Source: Paenibacillus aceris (GTDB taxonomy: Bacteria; Bacillota; Bacilli; Paenibacillales; NBRC-103111). From it: 64,000 nucleotides of DNA. Location of the stretch: the NCBI RefSeq assembly GCF_017874035.1, contig NZ_JAGGKV010000009.1:1-64000 (forward strand), in the 5' to 3' direction. Position numbers and translations under genes: made by a program. The notes beneath the pieces were generated by a model, which saw only the letters and a list, made by a program, of their open reading frames with translations, was not told where the DNA came from and made no database searches. Shown piece after piece: positions 33,378-41,995 of this stretch. Each line of letters opens with the position of its first letter. Within the stretch, counting starts at the first letter, position 1.

Positions 33378-33722
33378 TCACGTCAACGAAATCGGCTCTT
33401 CCAGGCTGGACTTCAGAGGTTGTCCTTCTTTGTAGTACAAATGAGGGGACAATAGGATAAAAAAGATATGAACATCGCGAAAGCCATGCGCGGCTAACAA
33501 GGTATTCATTTCCTGTGCAATGCGGTCATGCATTTCCTGATCTCTGGGAAACATGAGGATTTCCAGAGATTGCGGTGAATTGTTTAACTGATCTACAAGC
33601 AGGAGCTCGATTTTGACTTTTTGCTGCAAGACGCCTGTTATCTTTGAGAATTCCTGAATCACGTTGGTCGAAATCGAAGAAACGAAGTCCTTCTGAAATC
33701 CTTTGAAACGGAGAAACGGCAT
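33378..33722 (-). CDS. DUF1904 family protein, 114 residues
   Basis: A small protein starting MPFLRFKGF, the typical start of DUF1904, a tautomerase-like small fold of unknown function in Firmicutes. GAAGGAA lies 6 bases before ATG 33722. It has an alpha/beta pattern with VKIELLLVDQL and DVHIFFILLSPHLYY strands and no membrane segment. Its Pro after the initiator Met is where tautomerases keep their catalytic proline, so a tautomerase-like role is possible but unproven. Confidence 0.7.
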   Translation of the reverse strand: MPFLRFKGFQKDFVSSISTNVIQEFSKITGVLQQKVKIELLLVDQLNNSPQSLEILMFPRDQEMHDRIAQEMNTLLAAHGFRDVHIFFILLSPHLYYKEGQPLKSSLEEPISLT

Positions 33723-33939
33723 GCTGATTCCTTCTTTGCATAGTTGTTTGCGAATTTAATCATTCTATTGAAAAGTTAACGTAAAAACAAAACCGATTTT
33801 AGATGAAATCATTCTCAGAACTAGATAGATAGGTCATGTGAACGATTTGCTGCGCTTAGACGTATTATAGATGTTCTCATAAGTTTAGGAAAGAAAATGA
33901 GTTCTGCAAGTAAATAATTGAAAGCTCGGAGGTAATCCT

Positions 33940-34290
33940 ATGTCAAGAACAATTGAATATACGAACGATCGTTTCATTCTTCATCTATCAGGATTGACAA
34001 GCGCTGCGGCGTTAAAACGTCGGGTCGAAATTCCGTACAACAGCATTAATAAAGTTTCCATTGAGGACTTCAAATTATCCATGTTTCGATTCAGAGTAGG
34101 TACCTCTGTTGCTGATATACGAGAAGGCCGTTTTCTGATTGGGGACCGATGGTGCTTCATTTCTTATGAGAATCACAATGATGTCGTGGTTCTGGAACTT
34201 GAGGGTCATGAGTTTGGTAAAGTTGTGTTTCAAGTCGAAAATCCGGAGGAAGTCAAAATGCGTATTTTGGAGCATACTGAGAAAAAATAA
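33940..34290 (+). CDS. bacterial PH-like small protein, 116 residues
   Basis: Hypothetical protein with CTCGGAGG 8 bases before ATG 33940. It is almost all beta strands with a final helix (EEVKMRILEHTEKK), and pairs such as IPYNSINKVSIEDF and VVFQVENPEEVKMRI are typical of bacterial pleckstrin-homology-like domains. No signal peptide or membrane helix. The upstream 217-base divergent gap shows no clear promoter. A terminator follows directly. Confidence 0.6.
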   Translation: MSRTIEYTNDRFILHLSGLTSAAALKRRVEIPYNSINKVSIEDFKLSMFRFRVGTSVADIREGRFLIGDRWCFISYENHNDVVVLELEGHEFGKVVFQVENPEEVKMRILEHTEKK

Positions 34291-34315
34291 TCGGTGTACC
34301 TGAAAGTGAAAAAGG

Positions 34316-34357
34316 AGAGAGTTCAGAGGAAGAAGAAATTCCCTGAACTCTCTTTTT
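34316..34357. terminator. hairpin terminator between convergent genes
   Basis: AGAGAGTTCAG and CTGAACTCTCT pair perfectly and are followed by TTTTT; a further GGAA/TTCC pairing lies inside. It serves the + strand gene at 33940 and could also serve the minus-strand peptidase. Confidence 0.8.
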
Positions 34358-34371
34358 GTAGGAAGCAGATC

Positions 34372-34851
34372 TTAGTAATGTCTAGCTGTTATGTAGCGAG
34401 TGCTCCAGTAACCTGTGTTCAGTGATGAAATGACTACACCTGAGCTCTTCGTATTGCTTATAAAATTACCGTTTCCAACGTAAATTCCTACATGGTCGAT
34501 TTGGCCAGGCTTGCTCACGCTGAACATGACTAGGTCACCAATAGCTAATTTGCTCTTGCTGGGAACTCGGGAACCGAAGCTCGTTTGAGCTTTAGAGCCC
34601 CATGGGATGCTTACGCCATTTTTCTGGAACACAAATTGTGTAAATGCGGAGCAATCAAATGTCAGATGCTGTGGGTCTCTCGTACCAAAACGGTAGGTTA
34701 CTTTGCCGATATATGATTTTGCAGTATTCACAAATTTATGACCATTCGTCGCGTAAATCTCTTGTGCTGAAGCAGATGCAGGCATTGACACCCCAACCGT
34801 CGAAAATAGTACTGTAAGCGCTACAGTGGTAGAAATAACTAGTTTTTTCAT
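34372..34851 (-). CDS. secreted NlpC/P60 cell-wall endopeptidase
   Basis: A 159-residue exported peptidase. ATG 34851 is preferred, with AAGGAAGTG upstream. A Sec signal covers residues 1-33 (KKLVISTTVALTVLF...ASASA). The NlpC/P60 domain has the catalytic Cys67 in FDCSAFTQFVF and His120 in GQIDHVGIYVG. The third catalytic position, often His in a GNFIHA-like motif, reads GNGNFISNTK, so Ser or Asn takes its place. Such enzymes cut the gamma-D-Glu-diamino acid bond of peptidoglycan stem peptides. It has no separate wall-binding domain (LysM or SH3). Confidence 0.85.
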   Translation of the reverse strand: MKKLVISTTVALTVLFSTVGVSMPASASAQEIYATNGHKFVNTAKSYIGKVTYRFGTRDPQHLTFDCSAFTQFVFQKNGVSIPWGSKAQTSFGSRVPSKSKLAIGDLVMFSVSKPGQIDHVGIYVGNGNFISNTKSSGVVISSLNTGYWSTRYITARHY

Positions 34852-35045
34852 ATGTATTAACACTTCCTTATTCCAAATTTGGTAGTTAGAAGGCTTTATG
34901 GGATAACTGTACCATAGAAAATCATGGTGAACCCTAGTTGATTACTGGTTCTGAAGGGGATATTAACCAATGTAATTCTTGTTAGCCGAAAGTAGATTAA
35001 TATAAGATGAATGATATAAATGACCAGAGGAAGGACTAAGCCGTC

Positions 35046-35861
35046 ATGATTCAATATCAAAATGAACACGTTACTGTATTCCAAAGCGCACTCTTTCAAA
35101 CCACTTCCACGGTGATCCAAACCAAGGAGATGGTACTCATCGTAGACCCGAATTGGCTGCCTAATGAAGTCGCGGCGATTCAAAATTATGTCCATGCGAT
35201 CAAAGGGGAGCGGGAGACATATCTTCTTTTTACCCATGGCGATTTCGACCATATTATTGGGTATCAAGCATTTCCGGATGCGACAACAATTGGCAGTTTG
35301 GAACTTCAAAATCACCCTAAGAAAGAGCACAAGCTGAAGCTGATCCGGGATTTTGACAACCAAAATTACATCACCAGAAACTATCCCATTCAGTTTCCAG
35401 AGCTGGATATTGTGGTCCAAGAAGATGGTCAACAACTTCAACTAGGAGAGACAACATTGACTTTCTATCACGCGCCTGGTCACACGGCTGATGGCTTGAT
35501 GACGGTCGTTGAACCGCTCGGTATTTGGATAGCAGGTGATTATGTATCGGATTTTGAGCTTCCATTTATTTATCAGAGCGCTAAAGCCTATAGTCAAACC
35601 CTTGAAAAGTGCTGCATGATGCTTGAAAAGCATTCTATTCAACTCTTAATTCCTGGACATGGTCTGGCAACTTCGGAACATAAAGAAATGAAGAGACGTC
35701 TGGAGATGGCTTCCGATTATTTGAAGCGGCTTCGGCAGTCCGTTATTGCGAATGATGAGCCTGCGCTAGAAGCTCTTTATCAAGAGCATGCCTTTCTATC
35801 GTCCTTTACCGAAGAATGTCATAAGGAAAACGTGAGTATTATGAAACGAGAGTACTTGTAG
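35046..35861 (+). CDS. metallo-beta-lactamase-fold hydrolase
   Basis: A 271-residue MBL-fold protein with AGGAAGGAC about 8 bases before ATG 35046. The metal-binding motifs are THGDFDH near residue 70, the PGHTADG His near 145, the bridging Asp in GDYVSDF, and IPGHG near 205. This set (HxDxDH variant HGDFDH) fits a glyoxalase II-like or other thioester/ester hydrolase. It has no signal peptide. The C-terminal 50 residues are helical. It is followed after 47 bases by the adenylyltransferase and may share its transcript. Confidence 0.8.
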   Translation: MIQYQNEHVTVFQSALFQTTSTVIQTKEMVLIVDPNWLPNEVAAIQNYVHAIKGERETYLLFTHGDFDHIIGYQAFPDATTIGSLELQNHPKKEHKLKLIRDFDNQNYITRNYPIQFPELDIVVQEDGQQLQLGETTLTFYHAPGHTADGLMTVVEPLGIWIAGDYVSDFELPFIYQSAKAYSQTLEKCCMMLEKHSIQLLIPGHGLATSEHKEMKRRLEMASDYLKRLRQSVIANDEPALEALYQEHAFLSSFTEECHKENVSIMKREYL

Positions 35862-35908
35862 TTCTGTCCTAATTTGATGATGAGATGGCTGCCTGTGGAG
35901 GGGAAGAA

Positions 35909-36778
35909 ATGAGAACGGAAAATGAAATGCTGCAATTAATTGTTCAATTCGCTCAAGAAAACGAGCATATCCGTGCTGTTATCATGAATGGATCGCGTGT
36001 TAATCCGAACGTTCCGAAAGATATATTTCAGGACTATGACATTGTGTACGTGGTGGCATCGCTTCAGTCTTTTATAAACGACCGCAGTTGGATTAAACGG
36101 TTTGGGGAATTAATTATTATGCAAACGCCTGATGAAATGGGCCCTGAAGCTTCAGAACCGTTTCACAAATTTGCCTTTCTCATGCAATTCACAGATGGAA
36201 ATCGGATCGATCTTACGTACTTTGCGGCTGACCAGGTGGCTGCTCTCGGGAGAGACAGCTTAAGCGTGCTTTTGCTGGATAAGGATGGTATCATCGAGCC
36301 CTTTGCGGAACCAAGCAATCGTGATTATTTGCCGGAACCGCCAACCGCAGCCGAGTTTGCCAATTGCTGCAACGAGTTCTGGTGGGTAAGTACATATATT
36401 GCCAAAGGGTTGTGGCGCAGGGAGCTTGCCTATGCGAAATTTATGTATGATCGGCCGGTTAGGGACATGCTGATAAAGATGCTGCAATGGCATATCGGAG
36501 TGAAAACCGATTTCGCCGTTGATTCAGGGAAATGCGGCAAATATTTCGAGACCTACTTGGAGCCTGATTATTGGGCGGCATTTGTTCGAACGTATTCGGA
36601 TGGAGACTATGACAATATGTGGAACGGGCTTTTTGTCATGTGTGAACTTTTCAGAGAAACAGCGCTCGGAGTGGCTGATCATTTCGGTTATCCGTATGCT
36701 GCAGAGGAAGATGAACGTGTGACAGCTCATTTGGCACATGTGAGGGAACTTCCTTCAAATGCAGATGGCATTTACTGA
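35909..36778 (+). CDS. aadK: aminoglycoside 6-adenylyltransferase (AadK-like)
   Basis: A 289-residue enzyme that adenylates streptomycin at position 6, similar over its length to Bacillus AadK. ATG 35909 has GGAGGGGAAG 3-6 bases upstream; an in-frame ATG at 35885 lacks this. The nucleotidyltransferase motif is NGSRVNPNVPKDIFQDYDI near residue 35 with the metal Asp pair in DYD, and later the third Asp in GNRIDLTYF. Other family segments are CCNEFWWVSTYIAKGL and MLQWHIGVKT. It is probably intrinsic chromosomal resistance, as no mobile element lies beside it. Confidence 0.85.
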   Translation: MRTENEMLQLIVQFAQENEHIRAVIMNGSRVNPNVPKDIFQDYDIVYVVASLQSFINDRSWIKRFGELIIMQTPDEMGPEASEPFHKFAFLMQFTDGNRIDLTYFAADQVAALGRDSLSVLLLDKDGIIEPFAEPSNRDYLPEPPTAAEFANCCNEFWWVSTYIAKGLWRRELAYAKFMYDRPVRDMLIKMLQWHIGVKTDFAVDSGKCGKYFETYLEPDYWAAFVRTYSDGDYDNMWNGLFVMCELFRETALGVADHFGYPYAAEEDERVTAHLAHVRELPSNADGIY

Positions 36779-36822
36779 GGATCATAGACGGAGGCAGAAA
36801 GAAGACGATAGGGGGGCTAAGT

Positions 36823-36963
36823 ATGCAAGAATTTGTTGGCACTTGTAAAACATGCGGCAAACAAATCTTTTGTCGGGAAGGCTTTCTTGACGGTGTTGTT
36901 TTGGAGGATAAAAGCCTTATTTGCTTTGCTTGTTTGGAGCAGTCCGCGAGTATTCCCGATTGA
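36823..36963 (+). CDS. zinc-ribbon microprotein, 46 residues
   Basis: A short gene with ATG 36823 preceded by GGGGGG and ending at TGA 36961-36963. The product begins MQEFVGTCKTCGKQIF and has CxxC near residue 8 and a second CxxC (CFACLE) near 34, with an additional Cys in FCREG, so it should bind one zinc ion. Such free zinc knuckles often act as protein partners or regulators. It lies 44 bases after aadK in the same direction. I cannot name its family. Confidence 0.6.
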   Translation: MQEFVGTCKTCGKQIFCREGFLDGVVLEDKSLICFACLEQSASIPD

Positions 36964-37076
36964 TTTCCGCCTTCAGACGGAGAATGATTAAATCCTCAAG
37001 TCGGATGATTGAGTTCCTGTACGCAGGTAAGATGAACGTATGGAAATCAATCATTTTGAAAAGATGAGGTGCGCAA

Positions 37077-38603
37077 TTGAATAAGGAAGCGAATAACAAA
37101 AAGCTGATTTTAATCGGCCTCCTGTTAGGGCTCGTGTTCTCCGAATTGGACCAAACTGCCGTGTCCACGGCATTGCCAACCATAATTCGGGATCTGCATG
37201 GGCTATCACTTTACGGTTGGGTAGCAGGAATTTACATACTCTCGATCACGATGTTCATGCCTATTTTCGGCAAATTGGCCGATATTTACGGACGAAAGAA
37301 AATCTATTTGAGCTGTGTCGCCCTGTTCTTGGCCGGTTCTGTCATTTGCGGTTTATCGGGCTCTATGACAATGCTGCTGATCGGCAGATGCATCCAGGGC
37401 ATCGGCGCAGGCGGCCTCATGCCATTAGGCATGATCATCATCGGAGATACGTTCCCCTTAGAGCAGAGGGCAAAAGTACAAAGTATTGTCGGTCCATTAT
37501 TAATTTTGCCACAATTGCTAGGGCCTACCGTTGGCGGATATTTTGTCAGCCATGTAAGTTGGCATTGGATATTTCTCATCAACATTCCAGTCGGTGTGAC
37601 CGCGGCAGTTTTCGTTTCGAAAGGACTGCGCGAGTCGAAGCATGCGGAGAGACAATTGATTGATTGGGCAGGCGCCATCACGCTTGTTCTCTCTATGCTG
37701 TCGCTGCTGCTGGCACCTGTATTAATCGATGTAAAAGGATATACTTGGACTTCTCCGATCATTATTGGCTTGCTGGTGTTATCCTTGGCGCTTATCGTCC
37801 TATTCGTGCGTATCGAAGCGAAAGCCAAGGAACCGATCATCCCACTTGTACTGTTCAAAAATCGCTCCGTAGTCGTCCTATCCATTATCGTATTTTTGAC
37901 GATGCTCGGTATTATGGGGGGAATGTCCGGATTCCCGTTCTTTGCTCAAAATGTCATGGGCATGACACCGACAGCCTCCGGTTACTTGTCATTAGCTTTC
38001 ATGGCAGGGGCCATTCCGGCAAGTGTGCTTTGTGGAAATCTGATAACAAAAGTTGCTTACAAGCATCTGTTCATCGTTTCGTTCATTTTTCCGATCGCCA
38101 GCTTTATTATGCTGTCACGTATACACGTGGATACGACTGTGCTGTATATCATCGTTTCGTTTTTCATTATGGGGCTCGGGATTGGGGTATTATTCGGGTC
38201 CGATAATCTCATTGTGCAGGAATCCGTCAGCAAGGAACATAGCGGGGTAGGCGTGGCAACCGTTCAATTATTTCAGGCCATTGGGACGACGCTGGGCTTC
38301 AGTATTTTCGGCAGTCTTCTTTCGAGAAATATTACCAGCGGCATCTCCGGTTTATCGGATCAATTTCCCGCAGGCACTAGCGAGTCCATCATGAATGGAG
38401 GCATTCCGCAAGGGCTTTCCGCAGATTTACTGCTGCAGATCAAGCTGGTTTTTGCTGAAGCTTTCCAGCACATCTTTGCGATTAGCATCGGCTTCGCCGT
38501 TGTAGCCTTCCTGGTCACCTGGATCATGAAAAAAGAAGTTTTAACGTCTAAAGAAGAAACGCCTTCCGCACCATCTGTTGTGACTTCGAGTTCAAGTGTG
38601 TAA
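37077..38603 (+). CDS. DHA2-type MFS multidrug exporter (EmrB/QacA-like)
   Basis: A 508-residue 14-helix exporter that uses the proton gradient. TTG 37077 has GATGAGGTG upstream. Family markers are the LDQTAVSTALPTI motif in helix 1 (the DHA2 Asp), the loop GKLADIYGRKK between helices 2 and 3, RCIQGIGAGGLMPLG in helix 4 and GPLLILPQLLGPTVGGYF in helix 5 (antiporter motif C). It likely exports drugs or dyes. It has a short Ser/Val-rich end and its own terminator. No regulator gene is adjacent. Confidence 0.9.
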   Translation: MNKEANNKKLILIGLLLGLVFSELDQTAVSTALPTIIRDLHGLSLYGWVAGIYILSITMFMPIFGKLADIYGRKKIYLSCVALFLAGSVICGLSGSMTMLLIGRCIQGIGAGGLMPLGMIIIGDTFPLEQRAKVQSIVGPLLILPQLLGPTVGGYFVSHVSWHWIFLINIPVGVTAAVFVSKGLRESKHAERQLIDWAGAITLVLSMLSLLLAPVLIDVKGYTWTSPIIIGLLVLSLALIVLFVRIEAKAKEPIIPLVLFKNRSVVVLSIIVFLTMLGIMGGMSGFPFFAQNVMGMTPTASGYLSLAFMAGAIPASVLCGNLITKVAYKHLFIVSFIFPIASFIMLSRIHVDTTVLYIIVSFFIMGLGIGVLFGSDNLIVQESVSKEHSGVGVATVQLFQAIGTTLGFSIFGSLLSRNITSGISGLSDQFPAGTSESIMNGGIPQGLSADLLLQIKLVFAEAFQHIFAISIGFAVVAFLVTWIMKKEVLTSKEETPSAPSVVTSSSSV

Positions 38604-38624
38604 TTCAGTAAGTGCTTGTTCCAA

Positions 38625-38667
38625 TAAAAAGCCTAAGAGCCGATTAGAAACGGTCCTTAGGCTTTTT
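38625..38667. terminator. terminator, near copy of the one at 41770
   Basis: AAAAAGCCTAAG and CTTAGGCTTTTT form the outer stem with an inner CCGATTAGAAACGG part. The 47 bases from CCAATAAAAA on differ from those at 41766-41812 at only a few positions. Confidence 0.85.
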
Positions 38668-38758
38668 GAATGTTTAGAAGAACAAGATATTAGAATATTT
38701 ATACAAAACATGATAATATCCAATGTACTTTGCCTGATGTTAGGAAGATAATATTTTG

Positions 38759-38772
38759 TGTAATCGTTTTCT
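38759..38772 (+). promoter_or_regulatory. candidate cre site (CcpA) before the GH3 gene
   Basis: TGTAATCGTTTTCT fits TGWAANCGNTNWCA except at the last base. Placed 138 bases before a glycosidase gene, catabolite repression is plausible. Confidence 0.4.
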
Positions 38773-38909
38773 TTCTGATTATTTCGATACATTTTATATC
38801 GGAAAATTGAGAGGAGGAGCACTCAATCTCAACCCAGATCGAACATAAATATTGCACCAGAACACCACAAGTAAGGTCACTATTTTATGGGAGGATTTGA
38901 AACCAAAGG

Positions 38910-41708
38910 ATGAGAAAAACATCTGCTTATGTGGCTTCAGTGTTATTACTATCCTTATTGCCCCTTAACTATCCTAATGTAGCGGTCGCCGATGCCGTGG
39001 ATATTTACAAAGATCCGGCTGCACCGATTGAACAGAGGGTTTCTAACTTGTTAAGCAAAATGACGCTAGATGAAAAAATCGGTCAGATGGTTCAAGCAGA
39101 AAAGGCATCTCTTTCCACGGTTTCCGACGTTCAAACATATTTTTTAGGTTCTGTATTAAGCGGCGGAGGATCCGTTCCTGCTGCTGGAAATAATCCAACA
39201 GCCTGGAAAGCCTTGGTTGACAAATACCAAAATCAAGCTTTAGGATCGCGTCTCGGTATTCCAATCATTTACGGTGTAGATGCTGTGCATGGTCATAACA
39301 ACCTGCAGGATGCAACAATGTTTCCGCATAATGTCGGATTGGGTGCAGCTAATGATGCGGATCTTGTGAAGAGAATCAGCAGCGCTACCGCCGAAGAAGT
39401 AAGAGCGACTGGAATTCAATGGACATTTGCTCCCGTTATTTCAGCCGTTCAAAATATTCGCTGGGGCAGAACGTACGAAGGCTACAGCGAAGATCCGCAA
39501 ATCGTCAGCAAGCTCGGCGTTGCGGCTGTACAAGGCTTGCAAGGCGATCCAAACGATCCTGGATTTTTGAAAGGCAATAAAATCGTTGCCAGTATCAAAC
39601 ATTACATTGGAGACGGCTTAACAGATAACGGGGTAAATACTGGCAACATCACGATTCCGGTTCCGGCAGGAAAAACGCTGAATCAAGCCAAAGATGAATA
39701 CTTGGCTCCTTACCTTGCCTACTACAAAAAAGCGGTAGATGCAGGCGCACGTAACGTAATGATCACATACAGCGGTATTAACGGACTGAAATCGCACGCG
39801 GATACACATCTGATTACGGATGTGTTGAAAGGACAAATGGGATTTACGGGCTTTGTCGTTTCGGATTATGACGCCATTCAACAGATCGTCGTAGATGATC
39901 AAGGCAATGATGTAAGCGGAGCAGCCAACTATAAAAAACAAATTAAAGCTAGTGTAAATGCCGGCGTTGATATGTTCATGCTTTCCGCTAAAGGGAATAC
40001 GACAGCTAGCTCCGGGGCAGGGAGCGGTTGGGCTGGATTCATTAACAACTTAAAATCGTTGGTAGGCTCTGGCGATGTATCAATGGCACGGATTGATGAT
40101 GCCGTTACCCGAGTTCTCAGAGTCAAGTTCGAGAATGGGCTGTTCGAACAGCCATTATCGGATAGTGTAAATAGTCCTTCGAGTGTAATCTATAACGCAG
40201 ACCATGCTGCGCTTGCTCGCGAAGCGGCTAGAAAATCTCTTGTTCTTTTGAAAAACAGTAGTAACGTACTTCCATTGAAAAAAGATGGATCGCAAAAAAT
40301 TATCATGATTGGCGATAAAGCAAGCCATATTGGTTATGAGCTTGGCGGCTGGTCGCTCACTTGGCAGGGTTCAGGAAATGCGATTACGAAAGGCACGAAC
40401 CCACTCGACGGTATTAGAAATGCGGTAAATGCCGGAGCAACTGTGGATTGGGATCAAACAGGAGCAACTGCTACAGCAGGTCATGATATTGCAATCGCCG
40501 TCATCGGGGAAGATCCTTATGCGGAAGGCAGTGGTGACCGTAAAGGTACGGACTTGACTTACGGAACAGGTGGCGGAGCATCCAGCGATACTAGCATTGT
40601 CGCTAACCTGAAAGCGGCTAAAGCAGCTAATCCGAATTTAAAAGTGGTTATTATCCTCTTATCGGGCAGACCTCTTGTCATCACTAAGGATATCGATAGT
40701 TGGGATGCCGTTGTAGAAGCTTGGCTTCCAGGTTCAGAAGGCGGAAATGGTATTGCTGATGTCGTATTCGGCGACTACGATTTCCAAGGCAAACTGCCTT
40801 ATACGTGGCCTCGTGATTTCGCTGAAATTAATGCGAAAGACAAAAGCAACCCTTTATTCCCACTCGGATATGGCTTAACTTATGCAGCTACAAGACCTGG
40901 CAGTTCATTGACAGGTACTGACCAAGCAAATGCAAATCAACAATTCAGTTTGACCTATACATTACAGAACTTGAATCAAAATGCGTTCGCGCAAGATGTA
41001 ACGGTAACTTACGATCCTACAAAATTGGAATACGTTTCTGCAAATCCGATTAAGGACGGCGTTACAATCGTAGACAAAAAAGCGACATCCGGCCAAATCC
41101 GCTTTATCTTGGCCAATGTTGGATCCAATCATGATGCAAACGGAGATTGGCTGAATCTAAATTTCCGTGTGATTTCGCCGCAATCCGCCAATGCGTCTGT
41201 CATTGTTTCTAATGTAAATCTGGCTGATGCACAAGGTGTGGAGTCCACGGTAAGCGGTACTTCCCATAGTGTTCAAATTATCGTGGTTGACAAAGCAGCC
41301 CTGAGCGCCGCAATTGCAGATGCTCAAAGCAAATACGATGCAGCAACAGAGGGAAGCAATCCTGGACAATATCCATCAGGCTCAAAAGCTGCCCTGCAAG
41401 CTGCTATCACAGCTGCTACTACGGTTTTGAATAATACGGGGGCTACACAAGCCAACGTAAATCAAGCAGTAACGGATCTGAATGCGGCCATCCAAACATT
41501 CACATCCTCGGTTATTGCTCGTGCAGTTAGCGATGTAACTGGTGACGGTAAGATCAGCGTCGGTGACTTGGCTGTTGTTGCTGCTGCTTATGGTAAAACA
41601 TCGACAGATTCAGACTGGAATCAATACAAAGCTGCGGACGTTAACAATGACGGCAAAGTAGATATTACAGACCTTGCAATTGTTGCAAGCTCAATCCTAA
41701 AACTGTAA
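38910..41708 (+). CDS. secreted GH3 beta-glucosidase with cohesin- and dockerin-like domains
   Basis: A 932-residue secreted glycosidase. The ribosome site is weak (GGGAGG 15 bases before ATG). Residues 1-28 are a Sec signal. The GH3 N-terminal barrel (30-430) carries IIYGVDAVHGHNN, IRWGRTYEGYSED, ASIKHYIGDG and the nucleophile Asp319 in GFVVSDYDAIQ. The GH3 C-terminal sandwich (440-660) includes ARKSLVLLKNS, VIGEDPYAEGSGD and the LPGSEGG motif. A cohesin-like beta domain (about 670-795) follows, then a helical FIVAR-like segment, then a type I dockerin pair (DVTGDGKISVGDLAVVAAAY and DVNNDGKVDITDLAIVAS). It probably acts on cello-oligosaccharides outside the cell. Confidence 0.88.
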   Translation: MRKTSAYVASVLLLSLLPLNYPNVAVADAVDIYKDPAAPIEQRVSNLLSKMTLDEKIGQMVQAEKASLSTVSDVQTYFLGSVLSGGGSVPAAGNNPTAWKALVDKYQNQALGSRLGIPIIYGVDAVHGHNNLQDATMFPHNVGLGAANDADLVKRISSATAEEVRATGIQWTFAPVISAVQNIRWGRTYEGYSEDPQIVSKLGVAAVQGLQGDPNDPGFLKGNKIVASIKHYIGDGLTDNGVNTGNITIPVPAGKTLNQAKDEYLAPYLAYYKKAVDAGARNVMITYSGINGLKSHADTHLITDVLKGQMGFTGFVVSDYDAIQQIVVDDQGNDVSGAANYKKQIKASVNAGVDMFMLSAKGNTTASSGAGSGWAGFINNLKSLVGSGDVSMARIDDAVTRVLRVKFENGLFEQPLSDSVNSPSSVIYNADHAALAREAARKSLVLLKNSSNVLPLKKDGSQKIIMIGDKASHIGYELGGWSLTWQGSGNAITKGTNPLDGIRNAVNAGATVDWDQTGATATAGHDIAIAVIGEDPYAEGSGDRKGTDLTYGTGGGASSDTSIVANLKAAKAANPNLKVVIILLSGRPLVITKDIDSWDAVVEAWLPGSEGGNGIADVVFGDYDFQGKLPYTWPRDFAEINAKDKSNPLFPLGYGLTYAATRPGSSLTGTDQANANQQFSLTYTLQNLNQNAFAQDVTVTYDPTKLEYVSANPIKDGVTIVDKKATSGQIRFILANVGSNHDANGDWLNLNFRVISPQSANASVIVSNVNLADAQGVESTVSGTSHSVQIIVVDKAALSAAIADAQSKYDAATEGSNPGQYPSGSKAALQAAITAATTVLNNTGATQANVNQAVTDLNAAIQTFTSSVIARAVSDVTGDGKISVGDLAVVAAAYGKTSTDSDWNQYKAADVNNDGKVDITDLAIVASSILKL

Positions 41709-41769
41709 TCTCTCAGACTACGAGCAGTCTGCTGTAAAGCAGGCTGCTGCCGTTTTCCCTTCGCTCCAA

Positions 41770-41817
41770 TAAAAAACCTAAGAGCCGTTGAGAAACGGTT
41801 CTTAGGTTTTTTTTAGT
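41770..41817. terminator. long perfect-stem terminator after GH3
   Basis: AACCTAAGA and TCTTAGGTT with inner CCGTT/AACGG around GAGA, then TTTTTTTT. A shorter imperfect hairpin (AGCAGTCTGC / GCAGGCTGCT, 41724-41750) lies before it. Near copy of 38625-38667. Confidence 0.9.
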
Positions 41818-41851
41818 AATGAGGAGCTTGTGTTACTCAAAAAAATAGGGG

Positions 41852-41880
41852 TTGCAAACCCTTACAATGGCATATATAAT
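41852..41880 (+). promoter_or_regulatory. sigma-A promoter of the GntR gene
   Basis: TTGCAA at 41852-41857 and TATAAT at 41875-41880 with an ideal 17 bp spacer. The transcription start would be near 41887, inside the palindrome listed next. Confidence 0.8.
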
Positions 41881-41885
41881 CAATT

Positions 41886-41905
41886 TAGTATTACTAGTAA
41901 TACTA
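41886..41905. promoter_or_regulatory. perfect 20-bp palindrome, GntR operator
   Basis: TAGTATTACTAGTAATACTA is identical to its reverse complement. It starts 5 bases after the -10 box and covers the expected transcription start, so the GntR protein encoded just behind it very likely represses itself here. Confidence 0.75.
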
Positions 41906-41995
41906 GTTGTACAGCTTGGAGTGAGCTCTTTGATGGTTTGTCTAACTTTGGTACAGAAGTAGTAGTAGAGCTCCTTTAGGAGGGTCACAAGAACG

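Larger units (their letters stand above)
38604..38909 (+). other. 306-base gap before the GH3 gene
   Basis: It holds the terminator of the MFS gene (38625-38667) and a candidate cre site (38759-38772), listed separately. AT-rich DNA between 38690 and 38830 probably contains the GH3 promoter, but I cannot place it with confidence. Confidence 0.5.

Noticed and set aside
34811-34827. ACTGTAAGCGCTACAGT near-palindrome, cre-like
   Set aside because: It lies inside the signal-peptide codons of the NlpC/P60 gene and fits the cre consensus poorly; kept only as a curiosity.
34896-35441. 181-codon minus-strand frame opposite the MBL hydrolase gene
   Set aside because: It is antisense to clear MBL motifs, has no ribosome site and an implausible composition.
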